A stretch of 64,000 nt of DNA from Gigaspora rosea (Eukaryota > Glomeromycota > Glomeromycetes > Diversisporales > Gigasporaceae). The position numbers and the translations under genes were made by a program. Positions within the stretch are counted from its first letter, which is position 1, and every line of letters starts with the position of its first letter. Below, piece after piece: positions 23,876 through 33,566 of the stretch. Below the pieces are notes generated by a model. That model saw only the letters and a program-made list of their open reading frames with translations. It did no database searches and had not been told where the DNA came from. The stretch spans positions 188,816 to 252,815 of the forward strand of contig QKWP01000636.1 in assembly GCA_003550325.1 (NCBI GenBank), in the 5' to 3' direction.

Positions 23876-24316
23876 TTAAATAAACGTATTAAATCTATCC
23901 CTATTTATCGAATCAATATCTTTGTCTTTAATAAATTTATGTTTATGGAATATGTTGAGACGATCACTGCTGATGGGAAAACCGAATCCTCCACCGAATC
24001 CACCAAGTCCTCCACCGAATCCACCAAGTCCTCCACCGAATCCACCAAGTCCTCCACCGAATCCACCTAATCCTCCTAATCCTCCACCGTATCCTCCACC
24101 GAATCCTCCTAATCCTCCACCGAATCCACCGAGTCCTCCACCATAACCGCCGCCACACCCAAAGTCACCGCAACCTCTCCAAGGAGTGCGTTTTGACAGG
24201 TGGTCACTGTAAAATCTTCTTCCAGGTACAGGAGTTGCAGAAGTCGAAAGAATAAATCCAATAAGAATAAGGCCTAATGCGAGCGGGATAAAAGAAGCCG
24301 ATTTTTTGGTATGCAT
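23876..24316 (-). CDS. Secreted glycine-rich protein, 146 aa (copy 1)
   Basis: Start chosen at the ATG at 24316 (MHTKKSASF), because from there the frame gives a classic signal peptide and matches copy 2; the 22 residues of open frame upstream are not conserved in copy 2. Residues ~8-27 are the hydrophobic core (PLALGLILIGFILSTSA). A propeptide-like segment ends in K42-R43, a Kex2-type processing site. Residues ~48-113 are GGGLGGFGGG-type repeats with two cysteines near C49 and C54. The C-terminal ~33 residues are charged and conserved (DRLNIFHKHKFIKDKD). Probably a secreted cell-wall or host-interface protein. Single exon. Glycine repeats limit homology inference. Confidence 0.85.
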   Translation of the reverse strand: MHTKKSASFIPLALGLILIGFILSTSATPVPGRRFYSDHLSKRTPWRGCGDFGCGGGYGGGLGGFGGGLGGFGGGYGGGLGGLGGFGGGLGGFGGGLGGFGGGLGGFGGGFGFPISSDRLNIFHKHKFIKDKDIDSINRDRFNTFI

Positions 24317-24477
24317 AGTTGATAGTTGATGATGAAATATGTGAAGAAAATAGATTAAAGACTTAAAAAAAAAATCAGTCAAGGAATGAATTATTATAAT
24401 TCTAATGATTGAAAGAAATGATTTTGGAGACGAATGAAGAGATCTGTTGAAATTGAGCCTTCTTTTATAAGTTTTTC

Positions 24478-24618
24478 AAATAAATAAAAGCAATTGTTTC
24501 TATTTTTTATTTATTTATTATTTTAAATAAATAAAGGCAATTGTTTCTATTTTTTATTTATTTATTATTTCAAATAAATAAAAGCAATTGTTTCTATTTT
24601 TTATTTATTTATTATTAT
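24478..24618. repeat. 47-bp tandem repeat, three units, upstream of copy 1 gene
   Basis: Units start at 24478, 24525 and 24572, each AAATAAATAAAAGCAATTG plus a T/A-rich rest. The paralogous position in unit 2 (26225-26270) has one copy, so the array expanded or contracted after the duplication. It lies ~160 bp upstream of the start codon and could affect expression. Confidence 0.9.
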
Positions 24619-25638
24619 TTTTTTTTAGCATTGTTTGAATAAAGCAATAAAAAATATTTAATTTAAAATTATGCACTTTTTTCAGGGCTTATAATTTTTT
24701 AAAAATTTAAAAATCGTCTGCAAATTATTTAAATTAATAAAGGTATTAATGTTTTTACTACATTAGTAATCTTATATTATCGCGTAAAAATTAGCTGCAA
24801 TTGATTGAAGTTAATACAGTATAATAACTAATTATATAATAACGAATTAAAGAAATTTTTTTTATTGCTAACTATTAATCATGGGACTCCCGAATCTAGG
24901 GGGGCATTTGCGTGGAGTTTTTATAGAGGAGGATGCAAGATAACTAATTGCAATCACAGTGCTAGAGGCTTTCAAAATAAACAAGAATTGGTGTATTTCA
25001 CGTATTCCAGAATTTCATAAAAATTTTATCTATATCTATATATGTAATAATTTCAGATGTGTATTTAAAAGCGAAAGGGTATTTTAAGGAAAATTCTGCT
25101 GTTTTCTGTGATCGCAATAAATCATCGGTCCTGGCTAATAATAAACAGTAATTATTGTATCTTGTTTTTACAATTAATGCATTAGTCGATTACTGTATTT
25201 TTCAGAGCATAATAATATTTCCTGATTAATATCAAAAGAGGGATCATGGTTCAACGCACAAAAGTCATCTTTTTTTTTTTTTTTGCAAAACCGAGATTTA
25301 ACTAATTAAAAAAAGATTATCAAACTAGAGGCATTACTGTAACAACAAGAAAAATCCAAGTGTTATTTATATTGTAGCAAATGGCATAATATGCACCGTA
25401 GATATTGTAATTTAATTTCGCAAGAAAATTTTCGTAAAGTATTTATTCAAATTATATAAAATCTTCTAGTTTATTTCTAACTATTAATATTATTACATTT
25501 ATATTATAAATGAAGAACGTTCATATAGAAATTAAAAAGTTCTTATCAATTTTTTATGATCAAATTCTTATATCAAGCTTTTTATAATGATCAAACCTAT
25601 TAAATCTAGAAGAGATGGAACTTTGGAAAGTGTAGAGT
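24619..25638. other. Non-coding part of duplication units and MITE fragment
   Basis: Shared spacer of the two duplication units, AT-rich and without a frame. At 25086-25133 lies a truncated CAGGGCCG MITE right end (ATCGGTCCTGG). Confidence 0.6.
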
Positions 25639-26079
25639 TTAAATAAACTGACTAAATCTATCCCTGTTTATCGAATCAATATCTTTGTCTTTAATAAATT
25701 TATGTTTATGGAATATGTTGAGACGATCACTGTTGATAATGGGAATACCGAATCCTCCACCGCATCCTCCCATTCTACCGCATCCTCCCATTCCACCGAA
25801 TCCTCCTAATCCTCCACCGAATCCTCCTAATCCTCCACCGTATCCTCCTAATCCTCCACCGAATCCTCCTAATCCTCCACCGTATCCACCGAGTCCTCCA
25901 CCATAACCGCCGCCACACCCAAAGTCGTCATCGCAATCATGCCAAGGAGTGCGTTTTGACAGGTGGTCACTGTAAAATCTTCTTCCAGGTACAGGAGTTG
26001 CAGAAGTCGAAAGAATAAATCCAATAAGAATAAGGCCTAATGCGAGTGGGATAAAAGAAGCCGATTTTTTGGTATGCAT
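25639..26079 (-). CDS. Secreted glycine-rich protein, 146 aa (copy 2)
   Basis: Paralogue of 23876-24316. The start is the ATG at 26079 (MHTKKSASF). The signal peptide, K42-R43 processing site and C-terminal charged tail are almost identical to copy 1. The glycine core differs: more tyrosine (GGYGGG) and a cysteine-containing block (GGCGRMGGCGGG), so it has two additional cysteines. Total length is exactly 146 aa in both copies despite rearranged repeats, which hints at a length constraint. The 5' flank is conserved (TTCTTTTATAAG near 26205-26220), so both are probably transcribed. Confidence 0.85.
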   Translation of the reverse strand: MHTKKSASFIPLALGLILIGFILSTSATPVPGRRFYSDHLSKRTPWHDCDDDFGCGGGYGGGLGGYGGGLGGFGGGLGGYGGGLGGFGGGLGGFGGMGGCGRMGGCGGGFGIPIINSDRLNIFHKHKFIKDKDIDSINRDRFSQFI

Positions 26080-26860
26080 AGTCATGTGATGAAAAATAGA
26101 TTAAAGACTTAAAAAAAAAAATCAGTCAAGGAATGAATTATTATAATTTTAATGATTGAAAGAAATTATTTTGGAGACGAATGAAGAGATCTGTTGAAAT
26201 TGAGCCTTCTTTTATAAGTTTTTCAAATAAATAAAAGCAATTGTTTCTATTTTTTATTTATTTATTTTTTTTTATTTTTTAGCATTGTTTGAATAAAGTA
26301 ATAAAAATATTTAATTTAAAATTATGCACTTTTTTCAGGGCTTATAATTTTTTAAAAATTTAAAAATTGTCTGCAAATTATTTAAATTAATAAAGGTATT
26401 AATGTTTTTACTACATTAGTAATCTTATATTATCGCGTAAAAATTAGCTGCAATTGATTGAAGTTAATACAGTATAATAACTAATTATATAATAACGAAT
26501 TAAAGAAACTTTTTTTATTGCTAACTATTAATCATGGGACTCCCGAATCTAGGGCATTTGCGTGGAGTTTTTATAGAGGTCATGTGTATAGCGACAGGAT
26601 GCAAGATAACTAATTGCAATCACAGTGCTAGAGGATTTCAAAATAAACAAGAATTGGTGTATTTCGCGTATTTCGGAATTTCGTAAAAAATTTTATCTAT
26701 ATGATATATAATAATTTCAGATGTGTATTTAAAAGCGAAAGGGTATTTGAAAATAAATATAGCTTACCTCTATCCTTATCACCATACACAAGTTCTGAAA
26801 TGAAAGACAATTGTATATGTAATTTAAATTAGTGTCTGATTTCATCTTGTATAAACAAAG

Positions 26861-27019
26861 GCGCTGACAGATAAGAGCTCAATATAGCTCCCCTCCCTGA
26901 TGGCCCCCAGAACAATAACAAGTTCTAAAATAATTGATTATATATATTGTTATTTCAGAACTAGTCATTGTTTTGTGGGCCATCGGATAGGGGGCTATAT
27001 TGAGCTCTTATCTGTCAGC
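26861..27019. mobile_element. GCGCTGACAG MITE, copy 1 (~159 bp palindrome)
   Basis: Left GCTGACAGATAAGAGCTCAA, right TTGAGCTCTTATCTGTCAGC, perfectly complementary. The inner arms (GGCCCCCAGAACAATAACAAG and the complement) also pair, so the whole element folds into one long hairpin. A second, right-truncated copy lies at 27303-27438. Confidence 0.88.
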
Positions 27020-27302
27020 AACCCCAATTAAACAATCGCATAAGTCTGGTTACTCTAGATTTTACTTTCTTTGAAATCGTAACCAACTTCAAGTCAAATT
27101 ACATTTTGTTAGGATCATGCATTTATTGTCTGAATTATGAAACTTTTGGATTCGTTTGTAAAAAAAAAAAAAATGACAGAGATTAGAGTAGTGAATCACT
27201 ATTTTTTATTGGTGCATAATTATTTTAATAATATGATAGAACCATTGTTAAAGTGCATCATCCACATCGCATGTTTGTTCTATCTAGTAAGCTCGCTTAC
27301 GG

Positions 27303-27438
27303 GCGCTGACAGATAAGAGCTCAATATAGCCCCTCACTGTTGACCTCCTCAATGGCTCCCCAGAACAATGTCAAGTTCTAAAATCATCAATATATATCAT
27401 CGATTATTTTAGAACTTGTCATTGTTCTGAGGGCCTAT
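27303..27438. mobile_element. GCGCTGACAG MITE, copy 2 (right end truncated)
   Basis: Starts GCGCTGACAGATAAGAGCTC like copy 1 and has the inner hairpin (CAGAACAATG ... CATTGTTCTG). The right outer arm stops after GGGCCTATATT, so the terminal GCTCTTATCTGTCAGC is missing. Confidence 0.8.
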
Positions 27439-27618
27439 ATTCCTTAAACCTACTTCTTATTGTTTGAAATGTCCTTTTTTGATACTGCAATTTAATTTAT
27501 TCTAGCAAATAGATCAAAAATAATATTTTTAAATGGCTGGCAAATCAATATGCATTAATAATAGTTAAGCTCTGGTTGATACGTACGTACAGTAGTATCA
27601 AAAATTTCAATACTGAGA

Positions 27619-28380
27619 GTGTTCTCAAGCAACTCCCTCAATGTGATTTGATAGTGATTGAGATAATGCTCAATTATTACAATTAAAATCGAAATAATGA
27701 TTACGATTGTTAGATTTATTATCATTATGTTTTCAGCAAATCGTAGCAAAAAAAAAGCGACTATTTAATAAACAAATATAACAACTTCGGCAACATTTCA
27801 ACAAATAAATGTATCTTCGGCAACACTTCAACAAATAAATGTAACTTCGGCAACACTTCATCAAATAAATGTAACCTCGGCAACACTTCATCAAATAAAT
27901 GTAACTTCAGCAACATTTCATCAAATAAATGTAACTTCGGCAACACTTCATCAAATAAATGTAACTTCGGCAACACCAAGTGCCTCAACTTCTCCTTTAT
28001 GGATTTAACAAATATTCATATGTTGTTAAGCAACAATATTCGCATCTTTAGCTTCGAACAAAACCAACGCAAATAATAATAAATCAAAATTTTTCAGTAA
28101 AAAAAAAAAACAAAAAAAAAATTTTTAGAAGATGGGTTTTTTTGGATTTTTTATTAGCGATAAAAGTGTCTAATATAAAAGCTGCATAATAATTTTTTGA
28201 CAACTTTTTTTTCTCTAAAGTAGTTTTGCCATCAGCGTTAACTCGATGAAAAAAAAAGATGGTCTTCGCCTCAGATTTTTTTCAATGAGGCGGCAATTCA
28301 TTTGATTGGTTTTTTTGACCCCCGACTATTTAAAATTTATTCTCGATCAATTGATTTAGGCGCTTGATCCTGAGTTTCAT
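27619..28380. mobile_element. GTGTTCTCAAG-type element, degenerate copy
   Basis: Left end AGTGTTCTCAAGCA resembles the ends of the elements at 30760-31507 and 31509-33566. The interior shares words with them: GGCAACA, CTTCTCCTTTA, the GATGAAAA..AAGATGG block, CCCGACTATT. The right end GGCGCTTGATCC is poorly preserved. Contains the 30-bp tandem array at 27780-27975. Confidence 0.5.
27780..27975. repeat. 30-bp tandem repeat, ~6.5 copies
   Basis: Unit AACTTCGGCAACACTTCATC plus AAATAAATGT, repeated head to tail with few changes. The minus frame (KLHLFDEVLP repeats, 75 aa) is only a translation of the array. Units are contiguous with no spacers, so it is not a CRISPR. Confidence 0.85.
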
Positions 28381-28903
28381 CAGGGTTAGGGTGAAACTCT
28401 ATGTTAAGGTAAGGGTAGGTATTAGCGGCATTATAATTATTTTGTTCTGACGAAAATTGTACAAAAACGCACCATTATGTCAATATCTTTGAATATTTAG
28501 AATCTGATCATAATTACCTTTCTATTAATACCTTCCGTGCATTTAAATATTCAATTGTTAATCGTTTATTGGTCGTTAGAAATGAATTATTAATTTGACG
28601 ATTTATTATTAACGTTAACAATTGCAATTAGAAAGTCTCATCGCTACTGTATTCCATGGTCTAAACCACCCTTCACTGTAGAATTTTCACAGCTTAAACT
28701 AGTATATTTGCCGGCCTACCTCTTATTGTTTAAAATGATCTTTTTGATACAGCAGATTAAATATTTGTATTTAATTGTTGTTCTAGCAAATAGATCAAAA
28801 TCAATACTTTTCGAATGCCGACAAATTAATATGGCAGCTTGAGCATCTTAATGTTATATAATGGTGTAAATTTTTACATTTTATATTTTTGTACTACAAT
28901 AAA
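28381..28903. other. Intergenic AT-rich stretch
   Basis: Contains imperfect AGGGTTAGGGT and AAGGTAAGGGTAGG near 28383-28420 and no coding frame. Segments such as TCTAGCAAATAGATCAAAA (28782) also occur at 27502, indicating an old duplication. Confidence 0.4.
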
Positions 28904-29470
28904 TGGCTAAGACAAAAGCTGGTGAGTATTTTAAAGAGGGGGTGTTTAAACCGCAAACAGAGTGTCCAGCTATTAATAGTCGAAATAGCTAACAAAATAG
29001 CAAGTTAGCAATCGCCTACGTGAAGTGGACTCATTCTCAATTTTTGAACTCTAATATAATTCGTAATTGTTTTTAAAATAGCTTATATTTATAAAAAGCA
29101 TAAACGAGTCTGACTTGTACTAAGGTTATCACAGAATAGAATGTGCGATTCATAAATAATTTTTATATTGTTCTTATAAGAGATATGTGATTTAAATCAT
29201 TTTTAAAAATGAGCAGAATTATGCATCGCAGTACCCTGGACGCTAATTCAATTGTTTACAAACAAAAGAAAATCTTACAATTATTGCATTGATAACAAAT
29301 TTCGCTAGCTATTTGTAGCAATTTGTTAGAAATAGTGCTATTTTAGACGCTACGGATAGCTGGATACTCTGACCGCGAAATACGCGTACCGATCAGCATC
29401 ATGGTCTTACTGGGGAAGCTACTTCAATTCAAGGTATTCAAGGTATTGAGGGCAGAATCTCCGCGCAGAA
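28903..29470 (+). pseudogene. Short ORF start (MAKTKAGEYF) interrupted by a MITE
   Basis: An ATG at 28903 opens MAKTKAGEYFKEGVFKP, which is then cut at 28958 by the 414-bp MITE. Beyond the MITE the frame can be followed for ~40 codons in composition that looks coding-like, but no motif is recognised. It may be the N-terminal remnant of a transposase or host gene. Low confidence. Confidence 0.25.
28950..29379. mobile_element. CAGAGTGTCCAG MITE (414 bp, 8-bp target duplication)
   Basis: The element at 28958-29371 starts CAGAGTGTCCAGCTAT and ends with the complement of CAGAGTATCCAGCTAT. Flanks are ACCGCAAA (28950-28957) and ACCGCGAA (29372-29379), a duplication with one change. Inner arms contain AGCTAACAAAATAGCAA and an inverted counterpart near 29300-29335. 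hAT-type by duplication length. Confidence 0.85.
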
Positions 29471-29609
29471 TTTGTTCTAGTCTGTGAGGCAATAATAAAT
29501 CATTGGTAGAATATCTTTTTTGACCTTTTTGCGATTTTATTTATACTTTCACTGCAGGATCTGCAAATTTAAACAATCGAATTTTTAAAAATTTTTAAGT
29601 AATAAAATC

Positions 29610-30600
29610 TTATGCAAGGGTTAGTGCGAAACGGTTTATAGAGAGTCGATTGTTAGAAGAGATCTGATTGGTGCATCTGCGACGATCTTTCATGGTCATA
29701 CTGAACGAAGTATAAATATAAAGTCTAATGATCTTTTTATTACATAGTATTAATGACAAATATGAATTCAGAGTATACTTTTGTTTTTTATTTTTTTTTT
29801 TACGGGTACCCTTATTTTTGCATTTTGCTACGCTCCACAAGGGATTGCTACAATGATAAACGATCTCATCTAAATGATTTATGCAATCACGCCATTGATA
29901 ATCCATACTAATATTTCTGTATTTATTTCAAATGTAACTTACATTGTAAGTTACATATATTGATTAAACAGGCCAGCATTAAGGCCAATCTGGCCCGCAT
30001 TAAGATATAAGGGTAGAATCGCCACCAAAAAAATTTCAAACTACTGTATATATTTCAAAATAAAATTTCATGCTATTGGATTAGGTTAGCATTTGTTTCT
30101 AGATTAGAGTTAGAAAGTATTTTATATACCAAAATTATACAAAAAAATTTTTTTTTATAATGCTGTCTCATGGAACTAAATTTTGAATTATGAGCGATTT
30201 TTGACAAAAACATTTGTTTTAATTGAAATAGTCATCACACGCTAAATTACCAAATACCAATATCCTAACCCCTACAAATGAAATTATTATCGGTGAGCAA
30301 CACCGGACGTGGTTCATGCTCACGATATCTAGTTTTTTTTTTTGTTCGTTATCCTTATTCTTTTCTTTTCCTTTCCCTTCTGTGTCTAGCGAATCTTCTT
30401 CCTTGAACGGTATTTGATGCCAATAATATCTTCGGGAGAGAACCAAAGTATGACTTTTGTAAAGTTGAGTGAAAACACGTATTTGAGAAGCTAATACGCG
30501 AACCTGCACAATCTGTTTTTGTTGATTAACACAATTTCTCTCCGACAAGCTCCTTACTCGATCGTTCCAGTAAGATCTGCAACCCTTTACACTTAAAGTT
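29610..30600 (-). CDS. Possible multi-exon gene of unknown function (uncertain)
   Basis: Two minus-strand open stretches, 30548-30219 (SERNCVNQQKQIVQV... followed by an acidic/lysine-rich tail) and 29906-29610 (MDYQWRDCINHLDE...), are less AT-biased than the surroundings. Plausible splice signals exist (donor GTGAGC near 30324, acceptor ending TTCAG near 29698). I could not build an exon model that keeps frame across both stretches, and no domain is recognised. It could be a real short gene, a decayed one, or chance. A perfect palindrome (TGTAACTTACATTGTAAGTT area, 29932-29955) lies between the two parts. Confidence 0.25.
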
Positions 30601-30759
30601 GATCCCTGATGAGATCATGCTTTATTGTATACATACGAGTAGCATTGTTTTTTAAATTCTTAAATCATTTATTTTTGTTCAAACAACGATACATACATTA
30701 CATACATTTGTTTTATATAAATAATCAAACAATTGCATTGGTCGATTTATTATGGGTGT

Positions 30760-31508
30760 TCTCAAGTATCTCAATCAATTGATTTAATAATGATCGTGAT
30801 AACGCCCAAGCATCACAATCAATGACGATATTAATAGAATTAAAGAGCATACTCTTTGTCTGTTCTCAAACATCTCAATCAATTGATTTAATAATAATCG
30901 TGATGATGCTCAAGCATCAACATCAATGACGATATTAATAGAATTAAAGACCGGTACTCTTTTTTTTTTGTTCGTGATCTTCACTATGCCACCCAAAACA
31001 ACTAAAAAATCCAATAAAAAAAATTCTACAGTATTCAACTTATTACCGAAGCTTCAACTTTAGTTGCATTGGCTTCTCCTTTTAATAATTATAAAATTTA
31101 AATCTTTCGTTGCAACAGCAACAGAATCAATTTATAGAATCATTAGCGAAAGTTGCTTTACAGCAAAAAGAAATAATTTTTTTTATGTTATTATTATTAT
31201 TTATTTAAAGATGTGTTGTATTTATTATGTTCGTATCAAGGTATCGATTATTTGTTTTAAAGTTTCGAGCATTAACAATAAAATGTTATTTTTTGGATCG
31301 TATAGAAACTTGGCGAGAATTTATTGTTTATTATTATGTTTGAATATAAAGTAATACTTGAGCGCCTTTATCAATGGTAAATTTTTAAAGAAAAAGATGG
31401 TTTGTAGCTTGCTGATCGAAATGACAGCTCATTTGGTTAATTTATTCAATTTCCGACTATTAAAAATTTGCCTCCGATTCATTGAGTGAGGTGCTTGAGA
31501 ACACCCTA
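30760..31508. mobile_element. GGGTGTTCTCAAG element, copy 1 (~748 bp)
   Basis: Left end GGGTGTTCTCAAGTATCTCA (after TTATTAT) and right end GTGCTTGAGAACACCC, followed by TATG. The ends are inverted and flanked by TA, so a TA duplication is possible. A ~95-bp segment at its left end is duplicated in tandem (30764-30850 and 30858-30955). No transposase; the 96-aa frame at 31064-31354 lacks recognisable motifs. Confidence 0.65.
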
Positions 31509-31986
31509 TGTCACCTAAAAAAATTCTATTCAACTGACTACCGAAGCTTCAACTTTAGTTGCATCGGCTTCTCCTTTTAATGATTATACCAATTAAAATT
31601 TTTTGCTGCAACAGCAACAGATCAATTTATCGAATCATTAGCGAAAGTTGCTTTACGGCAGCAAGAAGTAATTATTATTATTTTTTAAAAGATGCGTTGT
31701 ATTTATTATGTTCGTATCAAAGTAACGATTATTTGGTTTAAAAGCTTCGAGCATTAACAATAAAATGGTTGCTTTTTTGGATCGGTTAAAACTTGGTGAG
31801 AATTCATTGTTTATTATTATGTTTGAATATAAAGTAATGCTTGAGCGACCTTTATATTTAATGGTAAATTTTTGACGAAAAAAGGTGGTTTGTATCTCTC
31901 TGATTTGTTCATCGCAATTGTAACTTGATTCATTTATTCGATTTCCGGCTAAATAAAATTTTACTTCCGATCCATTGAGTGGGATG

Positions 31987-32947
31987 CTTGAGGATAGTGT
32001 TCAGACCCGTCATGAAAATCCCAACCCGGGTCACCCGCGGGTGGGTCACCCGGGTGACCCGGGTGAACACTAGGTAGTAGAAAAAATCCCACCACGGGTC
32101 ACCCGCGGGTGGTAACACGGGTCACCCGCGGGTGGTAACACGGGTCACCCGTGGGTGGTAACACGGGTCACCCGGGTGATAAAAAAAATTTTATAGTCTA
32201 CTATTACAGTAAATTTTTTTTATCACCCGGGTGACCCGTGTTACCACCCACGGGTGACCCGTGTGGGATTCTTTCTACTACACTACCCAGTGTTCACCTG
32301 TATGACCTGGGTGATCCAAGTTGGAATTTTCATGACAGGTCAGAACACTGCTATATATATAGTTTATAACCAACTCATACGGGTCACCTAGTGATGTGCC
32401 ACGTACAGTACTATACGTACAGTACTGTGCGTACTGTACGGTACGCTAAAATTTTAGCCGATCATTTATTAAGAGAAATATTTATGTGCCAATTGACCAA
32501 TCAAATTCGTTAATTGATCAACTTCCGATGAAGCTTTCTTGTTAGATAAATTAAATTTGTACATATTGCATCTAAAGTAGCGATCTATCTAAAGTAGCTA
32601 CTTTAGATATATAAAGTAGCGCCTTAATAAAATTAAGCAGATATGTACATAGTATATTACTAATTTGCTATATTAAATATTTGCTTATTAAAATAGGTTT
32701 AAACATTAATTATCGTATAGACTAACATTAAAAAAAATTAAAATATAGGTACTAATTTAATTTTATTATGATCTTAATTTTTTATATAAGCACTATACGT
32801 ACTGTACGCTAAAAAATTTGGGTATTATTTTAACGATTACACATCACTAGCTGCATACTTTAAAATGATGCAGATCCGATCACTAGATCACGAGAATTTT
32901 GCCTATACGTACGAAGTCTTTTTCTTGGATAAATGCATCTTATAATT

Positions 32948-32978
<31 letters not shown>

Positions 32979-33554
32979 GCTATTGAATCAAATTTATCTG
33001 ACCTAATTAGCAACTCGACTAAAATCTCTGAACTAAATTTAACTTGAAATCAATTCGTTTATAATAGATTTACTACAGTTTGTTCATTTTATATGTTCGT
33101 TTCATTTGCCTCTCTTCTAGGAGTCCTGGAAAGTGATGCTAACCAGATAATTAACTTCGAACGACCTAAATATTTATCTATCAAATAGAATTAAATATTA
33201 TATTAATTGTAATATAGACTAATATTAAAAAAAAATTTAAAATATAACCACTAGAGCATTTTACTATATAAGTACTATACGTACAGTACGTACAGTACGT
33301 ACTGTACGTACTGTACGTACTGTACGTACTGTACGCTAAAAAAATTTGGACATCATATAAATGGCACATCACTAGGGTCACCCATGTAGGTAACCCACGG
33401 GTGAACCGTGGGTTGACCCACGGGTGACCCGCGGGTTGACCCACGGGTGACCCGCGGGTTGACCACCCGGGTGGGCCATAATTAAATCCGGGTCACCCGC
33501 CCACCCGCGGGTGACCCGGGTGATATCTACCCGGGTCCAAACACTAATTGAGGA
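31987..33554. mobile_element. hAT-like non-autonomous element (1552 bp) with CACCCG(C)GGGTG subterminal repeats
   Basis: The element is 31995-33546. Ends: TAGTGTTCAGACCCG and the complement of TAGTGTTTGGACCCG. Flanks: CTTGAGGA (31987-31994) and ATTGAGGA (33547-33554), an 8-bp duplication with one change. Both subterminal zones are packed with GGGTCACCCG / CGGGTGACCC words (32020-32345 and 33375-33535). The left zone forms a ~350-bp palindrome with its own TIR-like outer words (GTGTTCAGACC / GGTCAGAACAC). Such subterminal repeats are transposase-binding sites in hAT families (established); binding here is inferred. GC content is far above the surroundings. Confidence 0.85.
32381..33382. mobile_element. 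Inner hAT-like element (986 bp) with GTAC arrays, nested in the one above
   Basis: The element is 32389-33374, starting TAGTGATGTGCCA and ending with the complement (TGGCACATCACTA). Flanks are GGGTCACC on both sides (32381-32388 and 33375-33382). Subterminal arrays of CGTACAGTAC / GTACTGTACG lie at 32401-32450 and 33283-33340. An internal second right-end-like sequence (GTACGCTAAAAAATTTGGG ... ACATCACTA, 32805-32850) suggests a composite or internally duplicated element. No coding capacity; the minus frame at 33181-33444 (TYSTYSTY) is a translation of the array. Confidence 0.8.
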
Positions 33555-33566
33555 CACCCTATACCG

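Larger units (their letters stand above)
23408..26748. repeat. Tandem segmental duplication (~1.65 kb units) carrying a gene each
   Basis: Unit 1 is 23408-25085 and unit 2 is 25134-26748. Both start GCTAATAATAAACAGTAATT and end AAAAGCGAAAGGGTATTT. Similarity is high through coding and non-coding parts. The two units are separated by 48 bp that match the right end of the CAGGGCCG MITE (25086-25133), so a MITE fragment sits exactly at the duplication junction. Unit 1 has two extra copies of a 47-bp repeat. Confidence 0.9.
31509..33566. mobile_element. GGGTGTTCTCAAG element, copy 2, split by a hAT-like insertion
   Basis: The body at 31528-31994 is a diverged tandem copy of 31028-31490 (same words CCGAAGCTTCAACTTTAGTT, GCGAAAGTTGCTTTAC, CATTGAGTG). 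It is interrupted after TGCTTGAGGA (31994) by a 1.55-kb insertion and resumes with CACCCTATA at 33555. Reading across the insertion restores the TGCTTGAGGACACCCTA end, which matches copy 1 (TGCTTGAGAACACCCTA). Confidence 0.75.

Noticed and set aside
23922-24146. Proline-rich plus-strand frame (and the arginine/tryptophan-rich minus frame) over the glycine-rich gene
   Set aside because: Shadow frames of the GGX repeats; only the minus frame with the signal peptide is conserved outside the repeat in both paralogues.
27780-27975. Regular 30-bp repeats that could suggest a CRISPR array
   Set aside because: The units are contiguous with no unique spacers, and the context is eukaryotic; it is a tandem repeat.
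31064-31354. 96-aa plus-strand frame inside the GGGTGTTCTCAAG element as a possible transposase
   Set aside because: No catalytic or DNA-binding motif, and the parallel copy (31559-31741) does not keep the frame.
33181-33444. 87-aa minus-strand frame with TYSTYSTY repeats
   Set aside because: Direct translation of the GTACTGTACG array inside a non-autonomous transposable element.
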